From the NCBI RefSeq assembly GCF_027244095.1, contig NC_069662.1:10194501-10258500 (forward strand): a stretch of 64,000 nucleotides of DNA. Direction: 5' to 3'. The stretch is from Hemicordylus capensis. Its lineage: Eukaryota; Chordata; Lepidosauria; Squamata; Cordylidae. Below are positions 1-10,575 of this stretch, piece after piece. Each line of letters opens with the position of its first letter. The first letter of the stretch is position 1. The notes below the pieces were generated by a model. The model did no database searches. It worked only from the letters and a program-made list of their open reading frames with translations, and was not told where the DNA came from. The position numbers and the translations under genes were made by a program.

Positions 1-683
1 GGCAAGCACCCCATGTGGTCACACAATCCCTTAGCCTGGGTTAATGGCTGGACTTCAGTACTGGGTTTGGTGTTGCAGCAGCACCAAGATCTGCATGGAT
101 CCCAGCGGTTCTCACGGCTGCTCGTGGGAACTTGGTTGCTCTTGAGAACAGCCTCAGTGTCTGGATAGGGCTCAACTGAAATCCATTTCTGTTTCGGTTT
201 TCAGTAAGTTTGATCTAGGGGGATACAGAGTGCTCACAGTTTCTGTGACTGTGATCAAATGTTAGAGGCACAGTGCTTGGAAATATGCTGATTTAAGATA
301 CTGTCTTTTAATGCTCATTCTCCAATAGGGGAGCCATGACTCTCCGAAACAGGGGGAATCTGAGGCACATGTGGCTAGGAGCTGGAAGGACACTGAGTCT
401 TGAGCCCTCTGTAGAAATTTAAGTGTGTAATCGCGTTCAGAGGCGCAAACAGGCCCTAAGTCTTACCCCTGACTCATTATTCACAGACAAATGCTGTGCG
501 ACTCATTCTTAAGCAGCTTTTGTCTGAAAAGGGAAGCCCCATATCTGTAATGGTGGGCACTTCTGTGATCATGAAGCTGGATGATCTAACCTCTAAGCAG
601 CAGCTTGCAAAGCTCCAAAGATTGCTCAGTGGCTTCCATCTAATACATAAAACACTCCCTTATTTTCTTTTCGTATCACTTTA
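1..683. other. No gene recognised
   Basis: Anonymous sequence that would be intron 2 of gene A. No V2R exon on the minus strand and no repeat that I can name. Confidence 0.5.
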
Positions 684-1125
684 AGGGAGCCTAGCCCGCT
701 TTGGGGTGATGGTGTGCTGCAACGGGAGCCGTGTGGCTCGCAGCAGCTAGGCCTCTTAAGTACCCCTCCCCTTAGGCCAGGTTAAGGGCTTCCCTCCGAG
801 CGCTCCGCTAACCCAGACTTCTGGATCGTGTGCCACCACGGCACGGCTCCACACTGTGGCAGCACACGAGTAGACCCCCGCCGGGAGCCTGCAAGCTTGA
901 GGGTCTATCCAGAATGCCCTGCGCACTTCTGTGAGGCATCCTGGAACTTCCAGAACTACACAGCCCCCTATCCCCACTGCCCCCCCCCGGCTCCATAACA
1001 GAGCTGGCAGTCATGTAGGCGGGCAATCTGCCTGCGCGGGTGATCGTCTGAGGGGAGAGCAGGCTAAGCCCCCTCTCCCCGCAGACCTCATTTTGGTGAG
1101 TCTCACTGATTGTGAGATTCGCCTC
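684..1125 (+). mobile_element. Hairpin-rich GC MITE, copy 1 (left end lost)
   Basis: GC-rich block matching the family seen at 21814, 27560, 28789, 33156 and 38244. It has the CCTAGCCCG start region, the CGGGAGCC hairpin part and ends in GATTGTGAGATTCGCCTC, the typical right terminus. The left terminal repeat is missing or decayed. Lies in gene A intron 2. Confidence 0.6.
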
Positions 1126-1815
1126 GGTGACTTAAAAGATAGCTATACCTGTATTTTCCCAAGAGAAAGAGAACTCTCAATCGAAGATGACCCCCCACAA
1201 CCAGCACCTGCATTTAACAAGAAAGAAGTGTAGGGAACTATGGTACTTTGTACTCTCCTGCATCAGTCTCAACAATGTTCCTTTTTTTTCTGTGCCTACA
1301 TTTGTTGTCCCCAAATGTGGTCATTTTAAAAATACTTGATTAATTTTTACAGTCTGACTGGTTACTCCCATTACAAAAGACCCATGAAGGCAGCCAATGT
1401 AGGAAACCAGCCTCAAAAAGATCAAACTTTAATCTTCACTGTGATGTTCATTAAGAGGACATGGAATAAAAATACAACAGATATTTATATAGTGCTTTTC
1501 AACCAAAGTTCCCGAAGCGGTTTACATAAAGAAATATGGAAGCCACATTTACAAGCACAAGCACTGAAGAAATAGTATTACATCTTTCCATGAGTAGGAA
1601 AATGAGGATGCTCTCTGCTCTCATATCACAGGCAATGCATTTGAAAAATCAAAACCATCTCTTTTATAACTTTTGCATGTACAGCAGAACATTGGAATTA
1701 TTTTTCGTGCTCAGGAGTTAACCTCTAAGCAGCATGCAGATTGTCCTTCTGTATTACAATCACCCTTCTTTCTCTCTGCAGCTCAAATTTTTATACTTCC
1801 ATGTGTCCAACTTAC

Positions 1816-2107
1816 TTGTGGAATCTTGTAGATGTTCAGAATGGCTGCCATTTCCAGACAGATGTTAGTGTAAGGTCCCCCAATGATGGCCATTTGATTG
1901 TTCTGGGCATCACACACATAGTTAGGGATCAATTTTCCCCATGTGGATAGAAATTCCATAGAGTCTTGGAAGCTCAATCTTGGACTAAAATAGTTATCAG
2001 AGATCTTGAAACCCAGTGTGACATTGGGCAAAAGCTTGGGGTGTTTATTGATCTCCTTGACAGCAAATGCGAAAGCCAGGATATGCTGGTAGTTTTGAGA
2101 CACCATC
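1816..2107 (-). CDS. V2R gene A exon 2
   Basis: 292-nt exon beginning after TTGCAG and ending in KIPQ before GTAAGT. It encodes the [19 protein letters not shown] start of the Venus-flytrap domain and ends with the GGPYTN and ILNIYKIPQ motifs seen in every exon 2 of the array. The frame is open throughout. Confidence 0.87.
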
Positions 2108-3624
2108 CTGCAATGACATTTTCTTGTTGTGTTATGGTGCATTCCCCCCCCCCATTCAGAATATGACATTGCATTTCTGTATAATATGTTTTTGCTGGCC
2201 ATACTGCACTGAAGATAGACCTCATGCCTCAAATCCAGGGAAGAGTGAAGAAGCATTGGCAGACATATCTAGAAATTCAACTGATCTGAACACCAGACCA
2301 ATAAGGCATTTCTTTGGAAGCTAAACACATATGTGCTATGTTCAAAACAAGCATGAAACATTTATGACTCAATGGGATTTCAAAAATGGTAGCTTTTTCC
2401 ATGGAAAATTCCACCTTCGTGATTTGTAGAAAAATCTAAAAAGGCCAATATATTTACATCTGACCCTCAAAACTTGGGTACTGAAAGCTTCTTTTCTCTA
2501 GAGCAGTGGTTCTTCTGGGGACTGCTGGGAATTGTATTTCCACTCTTAATATCATGATGATAGTGAATGAATGAATGAATAAATAAATAAATGGTATAGG
2601 GCTACTCAAGTCCAGAGCAAGCAAAACCACCTTATGACTTGGAATTTCCACTGCTAATTTACGCATTCAAATTATACTTGTGTTTAAGTTTAAATGTGTG
2701 TTGCTCTCTCGTAAGAATATTAATCTATACTTGCAGAATACAGACTGTATTTACAGCTGTTGCTACTATGATGATTACATCTGCTACACCTTCAACAACT
2801 ATAATACTACAATCACCATCATCACCATCACTACTACAGTGGGGGGCAGGGCTCTTTACCAAAACAAACACCTGTTTAGGAATTGTGGCTGACCGGCAAA
2901 CAGAGTGCCAGTGGAACACATTCTAGTGTGACATGTGAGTTCCAAAATAATTCTGAAGGGGGACTTGTGAAGGTAGGGGTAGGGAATGAATTTTGACTAC
3001 CACTCCTTACTCTGAAAATATGCTCCCAAAGGCTGCATTCTCTATAGGATCATATTTTAGAGTGACACAGAGGGCTTCTGAGGGAAGGGGAGGTTATGGA
3101 AATTTACTCTCCCACCCACATGTATGCCAGCACTGAGTTAATCAATCCTGTCTGCAGCACCTTTGAACTTGTGCTTCATTAGTCTGCATCTCAGCCACTA
3201 TCACAAATATATATTCATTCACCACCTAGTAAATATAAACCTATTTAGGGGCAGACATTTGCCTGATGATCATTTTGTGGAATTTTAACTTTGATATCGA
3301 TTTGGATATCTTCATCATTGTAAACCAATCTGAGCACTTGGGGAGAAAGTGGTTTATAAATTTACGAAACCAACCAACAATGGTATGGTTAAAATACCCA
3401 GTTCCTTACATGATCTCATCAACCAGTTCTTCAGAAGGGTGTCTTCTGTACGTTACTGGATCCGAAAGGCTGTAGATCAGAGAAATGATACCAGCAATGA
3501 GGAGGTCACCTGACTGAAAATAATTATGGTGAACTGGACTAGGGTGACACATTTTACATTTAACAAGAGGACTCTTGCAAAGACTTTCAGGGAGTAGCAT
3601 TACCAATATTAGACATTCAAGCAT
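1816..3624 (-). CDS. Vomeronasal type-2 receptor, gene A (exons 1-2 only; runs off left edge)
   Basis: Predicted class C GPCR of the V2R family, a pheromone/odorant receptor of vomeronasal sensory neurons. Only the 5' part lies here: exon 1 (3410-3624) and exon 2 (1816-2107), both on the minus strand and joined in phase with AG/GT junctions. They encode a signal peptide and the first part of the extracellular Venus-flytrap (ANF receptor) domain. No exon 3 is visible in 1-1815; this fits the 1.8-2.0 kb intron 2 of genes E and F, so the rest should lie left of the window. It is the only gene here in minus orientation, so it diverges from the other five units. Exon 2 is closest to gene F (shared FKISDNYF, STWGKL and IYKIPQ). 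No stop or frameshift is seen. Whether the gene is complete cannot be told. Confidence 0.85.
3410..3624 (-). CDS. V2R gene A exon 1
   Basis: ATG on the minus strand at 3624-3622 begins MLECLILVMLLPESLCKS, a hydrophobic signal peptide, followed by LVKCKM and a [11 protein letters not shown] stretch typical of V2R first exons. The exon ends in ..DEI plus two bases before a GTAAGG donor. It is 215 nt, the same as in genes E and F. The start is aligned with the ATGCTT start of E and F. Confidence 0.85.
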
Positions 3625-3699
3625 CTTTCATAAATATCTTTGCCTTAGTCACCAATTCACCTCTTAGTACATCCAGTCTGAATTCAGGTGTACTTGACT

Positions 3700-3900
3700 A
3701 GGAACATAGAAAGCACCTTTATACAGAGTCAGACACTTAGTCCATCTAGCACAGTACCATGTACACTGAACTGGCAGTGGCTCTCCAAGGTTTCACAAAT
3801 AATTCTTTCTCAGCTTTACCTGGAGCTGCCAGAGATTGAACCTGGAGCCTTCTCCGCATGCAAAGCAGATGCTCTCCTACTGAGCTAGGATCTCATAACC
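3700..3900 (-). mobile_element. tRNA-Ala-derived SINE
   Basis: Read on the minus strand it begins like tRNA-Ala: CTAGCTCAGTAGGAGAGC, then GCTTTGCATGC around the anticodon and GGTTCAATCTCTGG as B box. A body with GCTAGATGGACTA and the terminus TTCTATGTTCC follow. It sits directly before the TCAAGTACAC upstream of gene A exon 1, the same place as the SINE in gene F. Confidence 0.75.
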
Positions 3901-4200
3901 AAAGCAGCATAACCTGTTGTTTTCTATCTGCTTCCTTCATATACACAAAGAAATCATATGGAGATTAAACTTAAGATTTATTCAGCAACAACTCCATCTT
4001 CTCCTTCTCTTTCCCCTCCATTCTACTTTCTCTCTCCTCCCTCAAACTCTCTACAGGTTCTGCACAGGGACCATGAGCCAAACAACTAAATACAAAAGTT
4101 TACTGGATATCATATAATGCCTGTCTTGAAAGTTTTCTCACTTGGCTGATTTCTAACCTAGAGAAAATATCAAGTACTAATGAGAAGACTGTTGAAACCC

Positions 4201-4390
4201 TTTCTGCATTTAGCTCCAGTTCTGAATGGAATAGGCTATATTTATGTCCATCCTAAAGTCTTGATTCATTGTTTAGTAGCGGCCACTGCTACTCGCTTGG
4301 GAACTGGAGAAGGAGAAGAAGCAATCATTCTGAAATTGGTACTTTCAGGGGATATATAATCACCTCTACAGAATTACAGGTTGCCCATGG
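4201..4390 (-). promoter_or_regulatory. Candidate V2R promoter block, gene A
   Basis: On the minus strand this stretch matches the blocks upstream of E and F base for base over most of its length. It has the GGGCAACCTGTAATTCTG start, an AGAATGATTGCTTCTTCT core, then GGACATAAATATAGCC (about 4249-4234) as a TATA-like motif. It now lies about 600 bp from the ATG because a SINE and another insert lie between. Confidence 0.5.
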
Positions 4391-4548
4391 TATTTCACCA
4401 GTAAACACATTCTATTTACGTTCAGTAAACATCTGCTCTCTGTAGAGCAGAAATGTCTTTTGGTTCTCTGCAGCTGGACATCAAGAGAGGCTCTACCACA
4501 AAAGATGGATCAGTTTCTGAGCTCTTTAAGTAGCACCAACTGATAGTG

Positions 4549-5466
4549 AAGTTGATACACACACTAGGGGTTTACATTTTGTTTTTCATGTGTTTTGATT
4601 TGGACCAAATCCGAAACACCCCCATTTCAGTTTTTGACTGAATCAGATCAATCTGAATCACCCTAAATTCGGTTTTCATCCAAAATTTTTTAATCTGAAT
4701 CTGGATTGATTTGGATTAAAAAAAGGGGGTCCATGGCAAAAAGAGTGGCTGGAGGTGGTAGTGCACAATGGGTGGAAGCTACCACCCACATATGAAGGGA
4801 ATTGGGCAAAGGGATGAATTTTGGTGAATTTTTGAAATTTGTGCATCTTTAAGGTTCTTCCCATAGGGAATAATGGAGGTTTCAGCAAAAGTATAGCTTC
4901 ACATCAGGAAAAAAGGGGTGTCGCAGAGCAGGGTGGTAGTGCCCAATGGGGGCAAGGAAGCTACCACAACTATTTCAGAGGAATTGGGCAAAGGGCTGAT
5001 TTTTAAAGAAATAATGGCGTTTACATGTCTTAAAGATTTTTCCCCACAGGGAATAATGGAGGTTTCAGCAGCCCCATAACTCCACTTGAGGGGCACCAGG
5101 GTGGCCCAGAGTGAGTGGTGGTGTAGTGCACATAGGGTGCCAACCACCCCCATGGGTTGCTAACCCATGGGTTTCAGGGCTTTACCCTGAGGTGTTCAGT
5201 GTAGAATCTCTGGTAACATATGATAGTGGATTCATGGTTTCGCATTGAAATTCTCATCTGCTACCAGAGAACCTACACTCAAAACAACAGAACAATTTTC
5301 CAAAATACAAAACTTTCGGATCCTAAATTCGCTCATTTCGATTCGGATACAAAAATCTTTGGAATTGGATTTCTGTGTTTTGCTTTGTATACAAAACACC
5401 CGGAAATGCCATTTTTGAGTACAAATTGTTTTGTACCCAAAACGTTTCGCAGATTCCTAGCGTGCA
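4549..5466. mobile_element. hAT-like MITE, long form with internal tandem unit
   Basis: Starts near ACACTAGGGGTTTACA and is rich in the GATTTGGATT/CCGAAAC motifs of the TAGGGATGTGCAC family. Its middle (about 4720-5160) holds two tandem units, each with a GGTAGTGC(A/C)CAATGGG segment and the CATAGGGAATAATGG or CACAGGGAATAATGG box. It matches the copy at 45183-45690. Ends are approximate; a CA-repeat lies at the right end. Confidence 0.5.
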
Positions 5467-5485
5467 CACACACACACACACACAA
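5462..5485 (+). repeat. (CA)n microsatellite
   Basis: About 12 CA units starting from GTGCACACAC, at what may be the decayed right terminus of a hAT-like element. Confidence 0.85.
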
Positions 5486-5629
5486 AATGTTTTGCAGTTT
5501 GGTTGGGTATTCTTGCAAAATGGTGGTACCCTAGTGGAAGAGGAATCACTTAATGCAAGTTGTGCAATGAATTATCTATTTGCATATATATGGACTTTTG
5601 CAAAAAGTTATACCAGTTGCTAGGGATGT

Positions 5630-6290
5630 GCACAGAACTGCTTTTGCCAGTTCGGTCTGGCTCTATTGCTGGACCAGTTTGAACCAGTTCAGAGACCAGT
5701 TCAGGGGCTACTGGTAAAGGGGAATCTGGTGAGGATTCCCCTTTACCAGTAATGGGGCAGGGCAGCTTTCCTAGGTCTAGAGGAGAGTCAGAGGTATTTA
5801 TAAAGAAGGATCAGCTGTGGGGAAGGTGTTGGGGGAAGCAGGCATTTCCTTCGCTCCCACTGGCCTCCACCACAGTAGCCTGGGCGGCTGCCGGACCAGT
5901 TCAGGCTGTCTCCAGCCCATTTTAGTGACCTCCATGAACATTTGAGATACAAGAGGGCTACACTGTGAACCACCTAACCAATTTGGACCAAATTTGCTAC
6001 AGCTGTAGGGAGAAATAGAAACACATCAAAGGCATTGTTGTTGATGATGATGATGTCATCCACCCCATTTCAAGATGGCAGATGCACAAACGTTTGAGGT
6101 GCAAGTGGGCTAACTAGTTAACTGCCTTGGTGATTTGAACCAAATTGGCTACAGTTGCAGTGAGTGGCACACAGGGGCACCTCAACAGTGAGTGGTGTCT
6201 GTGATGAAGTCATCCATCCCAATTCAAGATGGAAAATATGTGAATGTTTGAGGCAGAAGTGGGCTAACTTGTGAAGCTGTTAATTATCAA
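5630..6290. mobile_element. Probable hAT-like element, left end only
   Basis: Begins TAGGGATGTGCACAGAAC, the family terminus. It then has CCAGTTCGG/CCAGTTC repeats and two related units with CATCCACCCCATTTCAAGATGG and CATCCATCCCAATTCAAGATGG. No matching right terminus was found. Confidence 0.45.
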
Positions 6291-8254
6291 TTAAGATTAT
6301 AGGAAATGGAAAGTAGGCAGATACGTTCTTACCAGAACAACTTGTTATTTTCAAAGGAATTTCATGGAACAGCCACTCAGGGTGTGGGGGCCTGGGGAAT
6401 CTGGGAATGGAACTTCTTTGAAAGATTGCTTGCCTCCCCTACTCAGTGTGTTGGGGCTTTGGGGTGGTGACTCAGGCAATCCTCCCTCTGCAGAGTGAAC
6501 TGTGTGGCTTTGAAGAGTCATGAGCAGTCCTATTATTGGTACCAGGGTCCAAGCCTGGTTGGCTTGTCTGACATTGGGGAAGCAGTTGTCCCCTGTTGAA
6601 ACTGCCTCTACCTGAGGTTTGCTACACACTAAGGTCATTCAGTGACTGAAATCCCTGGTGGCTAGGCTAGGGAGGGCTGGGGGGAATGCAGGACTATAGC
6701 TACTTTCCCTCACATGATCATCTGTTGCTGCACCACTGTGCACATGATTGCTGCTGTCGCAAGTGGCACAGCATTCCGGAGGCTGGGGAAACACTGCCTG
6801 GTTTCCAAAAAGCCCACAATGCAAGGAGCATGTTGTATTGTGGGATCCCCTATGAGTCTGGCGCTCTAAGCACCCAGTTCTGTGTCTGCTCAGACTGTGT
6901 GCAGCCCGAGCATCCACATGACCATTTACCTGGGTTGGGTAAAATATCCAGGCTACCTAGGAGGGAAGTGCTGGGGTTGAGGCCTACTATTTTTTATCTA
7001 TGCAATTAGGGCTGCCCAAGCTTGAGCTGTTTGTGTGAAGATATTTTGCGACTGGAGGCGAAGGATAATATACATCTCTGCATGGTGTACAGCACTCTCA
7101 GGCCATGGTTCTGACAACCACCCTCAAACTATGCCATCAAACCAGGCAGTGGCAGCAGGGCTGTTCATAGCTTATGCGTGGGCGGGCGAGAAGAGTGCCC
7201 CAATTGAATGGAAGTGGGAAATGAACCGCATGCCTGAGTACAGAGAGAAGATTCCCACCCCAGCCTGCACCCATGTGGTCATCCGCCTCATGCAGTCATC
7301 TGCCTCACCCTGCCTCATGGAAATACCATCTCACCATATGTAGTAAGAGAAGAAGAGAAGAGTTGGAGTTGGAGTTGGCGGAGGATAGGAGGACAATAGG
7401 ACAATTGTAAACTCTCAAGGGGGGGCGGGAAACACATTTTGAAGGTTCTATACCTCTGCTTCTAATTGCCATTTCCAGTCCAAACAGAGTCCAGGGTTTA
7501 TGCCCACCATTACTTTGCTTGACTTATTATATGCGTCTAGGAATATACAGTATAAAGCAGGGCTGCTCCACACAGTTGTCTGCAAATGTTGGACTACCAA
7601 CAATTTGTTCTTAAACATTGCTGTAACACTAACCCCCCACTTAGGTTGTTCCCACTAATATACAAAGGGAGTGGAATGGAATATGTAGGAGCTAGCCAAT
7701 TTGTGTTTCCACGGTTGTGATTTTGCATGCTGGTACAATATCTCAGACTGGGCATCAGATCTCATGTCCTTGTGGAGTGAACGTTATGGCTATCAGATCT
7801 TCTCATTTTTTGGAGCTCAGTTGGAGCTCTCGTTTTTGGAGCTCTATCTTTTCACAGTAATCGTGGGGGGAAATCAAACTCTCAGAATTTGGACTCATTG
7901 TGGTTTTAATTGCCATTTCCAATTGGAAAAAAAATCTGGAGGAGTTTGCACACCATTACTTTGATTGAATTATTTGGATTATATGAGTCTATGAATATAT
8001 ATAGAATAAAGCAAGGGTGCACTGCTTCTGCCTTTCTGCAGATGTTGGACTAGAACTCCCATCATTTCCTCACTATTGACCACTATAGATGGGGATGCTG
8101 GCAATAAAGTATCACTGATTACACTGACAATCACAGTCCTGTCTGTCCATTCCTAACCTGAGCATTAATTGGCAAAAAGAGACATTTATACTATCTTTAG
8201 AAAGTGCTTAGTAAAATTCATGAGATGCCCATAGAAATAATTGCAACTAGAGAT
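6291..8254. other. No gene recognised
   Basis: Unique-looking spacer between A and B. Two loosely similar stretches about 400 bp apart (near 7475 and 7915, both with TTGCCATTTCCA and later GAATATA-AGTATAAAGCA-like sequence) suggest an old local duplication. No exon seen. Confidence 0.4.
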
Positions 8255-8603
8255 TAGGGATGTGCACAAATAGAATTTTTCACTTTGATTCGAGTTCGGA
8301 TTGAATTTTAGAAATTCAAATCGAATTTGAAAGGAATTTTAATCTAATTCAAAAATTTAGTTTGAGTTTGAATAAATTTGAATCGATTCTACCCTGTTTT
8401 GACAACCTTTTTAACCAATCAGGGGGGCTGAATGGTTTTTAAAATATTCCAAATGGCTCTTAAATGAAATTCAAAATTAATCCCAAAAATTTGTTTCAAA
8501 TTTGAATCTAATTGCCTTTTAAGGGGTGGTTTGGTGTGGATTTGAATCACCCAATTCACCCAGATTTAAGTTGAATGAATTTGGATTCAATTGTACATCC
8601 CTA
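8255..8603 (+). mobile_element. hAT MITE with perfect 8-bp target duplication
   Basis: Starts TAGGGATGTGCACAAAT and ends ATTGTACATCCCTA. CTAGAGAT lies directly on both sides (8247-8254 and 8604-8611), an exact 8-bp target duplication as made by hAT transposases. 349 bp with no coding capacity; AATTTGAATC-type inverted motifs fill the interior. Confidence 0.85.
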
Positions 8604-8639
8604 CTAGAGATACTTCAAATAAGCATCAAGATTTTGGAG

Positions 8640-8962
8640 ACCCTCTGAAAAGGAATGTTCAATGAGTTCCATTTGTTCCTTTGCATACAGGCCATTTCCC
8701 CCCAAATCTGCAATTTCCCCCCAAAATGGGCACAAAACCATGGCTATGTTGGTGTCATAACATTCTGACATAATGCTTCAGCCACCAAACCTCAGGTATC
8801 AGTGTTGAAACTTGCTACAAACTGAAGCTTCAAATTGGAGTTTGGTGAGGCAAACTGCAGGTCACTTTTGGCATGAAACTGTGGTTGCATGAATTCGAAC
8901 ATAATGGAGTTCCAGCCCCTGCCCCTTTTAACTCCAGTTTCATGTTATGTCTGAATTTGGCC
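8640..8962. mobile_element. GGCC-type MITE, right end abutting the B duplication
   Basis: Ends in CATGTTATGTCTGAATTTGGCC, matching the right end of the element in gene E intron 1. Homology of the B locus to gene C intron 5 begins at the very next base. The left end is unclear. Confidence 0.45.
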
Positions 8963-9192
8963 AATAAGTAATGAGTTTCCGGTTCCTTGTCACACATTCC
9001 CCCTAGAGGGTCCCCAATGATCCATACTTGAAACCTATTGCAAGACCAATCAGATAGGAAGACCGCAAACACATTTTTCAGATCTACGAGTCTTCAGGGC
9101 TTATTAGGGCTCCATACAACTTTGCATCACTGAGGCTTGAGTAGTGCAATCAGGATGAGCAACCCTAAAAAAAGCCATGTTTTGTTTTCCAG

Positions 9193-10103
9193 ACATGGAT
9201 GATTGCTTTCAATGCCCAGAAGATCACTATCCAAACAATGAACAGAACATATGCATCACAAAATATATAAGCTTCTTAACTTATGAAGAACCTTTGGAGA
9301 TCAGTCTGGCAACTTCTGCTCTTCTCTTCTCTTTACTCACTGCTTTGGTGCTTAGGATCTTCATTAAGGACCAGGACACTCCCATAGTCAAAGCTAACAA
9401 CCGGAACATCACCTACACCTTGCTCTGCTCCCTCCTGCTCTCCTTCCTTTGTGTTTTCTTATTCATTGGCCGACCTGGAAAAGTGACCTGTCTCCTTTGT
9501 CAAACTGCTTTTGGCATCATTTTCTCATTGGCTGTTTTGTGTGTGCTGGCCAAAACCATCATTGTGGTTCTGTCTTTCATGGCCACCAAACCAGGATCTA
9601 GAATGAGGAAATGGTTGGGGAGACAACTAGCCAACTCCATTGTTCTTTGCTGCTCTCTTATCCAATCTCTCATCTGTGCTGTGTGGTTGTCAACCTCTCC
9701 CCCATTCCCACATTTTGATATGCATTCAATGAGTGAAGAAATTGTATTGGAATGTAATGAAGGTTCAGATATTATGTTTTCCTGTGTCCTTGGCTTTCTG
9801 GGTTTCTTGGCCATTGTCAGCTTCACAGTGGCTTTCCTAGCCAGAAAGTTACCTGACAGTTTCAATGAAGCCAAATTCATCACCTTCAGTATGTTGATGT
9901 TTTGCAGTGTTTGGATGTCCTTTGTTCCGACTTACCTGAGTACCAAGGGGAAATATATGGTGGCTGTGGAGATCTTCTCCATCTTATCCTCCAGTGCTGG
10001 ATTACTGATATGTATCTTTCCCCCAAAATGCTATATCATTGTGGTGAGGCCTGAACTGAATAGCAGGGGAGAGCTAATGAGAAGAAAGAATCAGGGAATC
10101 TAA
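9193..10103 (+). pseudogene. Orphan V2R terminal exon (B): seven-helix domain without upstream exons
   Basis: After a TTTTCCAG acceptor this exon reads [15 protein letters not shown], the last cysteines of the NCD3G linker, then a full class C seven-helix domain ending near [15 protein letters not shown]. The frame is open for about 303 codons and ends at TAA 10101-10103; an AATAAA lies at about 10231. No exon 1-5 is found between here and gene A (3.6-9.2 kb) on the plus strand. The sequence is a near copy of gene C exon 6, but two conserved residues have changed (Arg to Cys in TCLLCQ, Ser to Leu in AVLCVL) and the stop is a few codons later. Likely a partial duplicate, unable to make a receptor alone. 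It could instead be the 3' end of a gene whose other exons were lost, or an alternative last exon. Confidence 0.7.
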
Positions 10104-10318
10104 TACTGTGTGGCTCCAGTTCAGCTACTACTAGCTCTGACTCCTTTTCACTTTAAGTCATAGCATCACAACAACTTTGGGCTTTTCTATACACTGATAT
10201 ATTCCAACTTCAGAACAAATGACCATGAAAAATAAAAACAGAATTCCACAATATGTTGCATCATGTAATTACTGCCATCTGTTGTCAATCCATGAAACAA
10301 CTGCTTTAAAAAAAATAC

Positions 10319-10575
10319 CACTGCTACTACGAATATTTATATACTGCTTTTCAACAGAATTTCCCAAAGGTGTCTACACAGATATAAATAAATGAATAAA
10401 ATGGATCCCTGACTCCAAAGTGGGTGTACAATCAAAAAAAGAAACACAAGATAGACACCAGCAACAGCCACTGGAGGGATGCTGTGCTGCAACTGGATAA
10501 GGCCAGTTGCTCTCCCTCTGCTAACGAAGAATTACCACTTTAAATGGAGCCTCTTTGATCAGTAAACAGGGGACC
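10319..10575 (-). repeat. Interspersed repeat (LINE 3'-end-like), copy 1
   Basis: Shares TATTTATATACTGCTTTTCAA, AGATAGACACCAGCAACAGC and CACTGGAGGGATGCTGTGCT with copies at 37863, 42478 and 52604. In reverse it begins with the GTAAACCGC..GCGGTATA motif of L2-like tails, so I read it as a minus-strand LINE or SINE end. Confidence 0.5.

Noticed and set aside
9500-9883. Minus-strand frames over the B and C terminal exons (also 23851-24234)
   Set aside because: Antisense shadows of the seven-helix exon; they repeat only because the exons are near identical.
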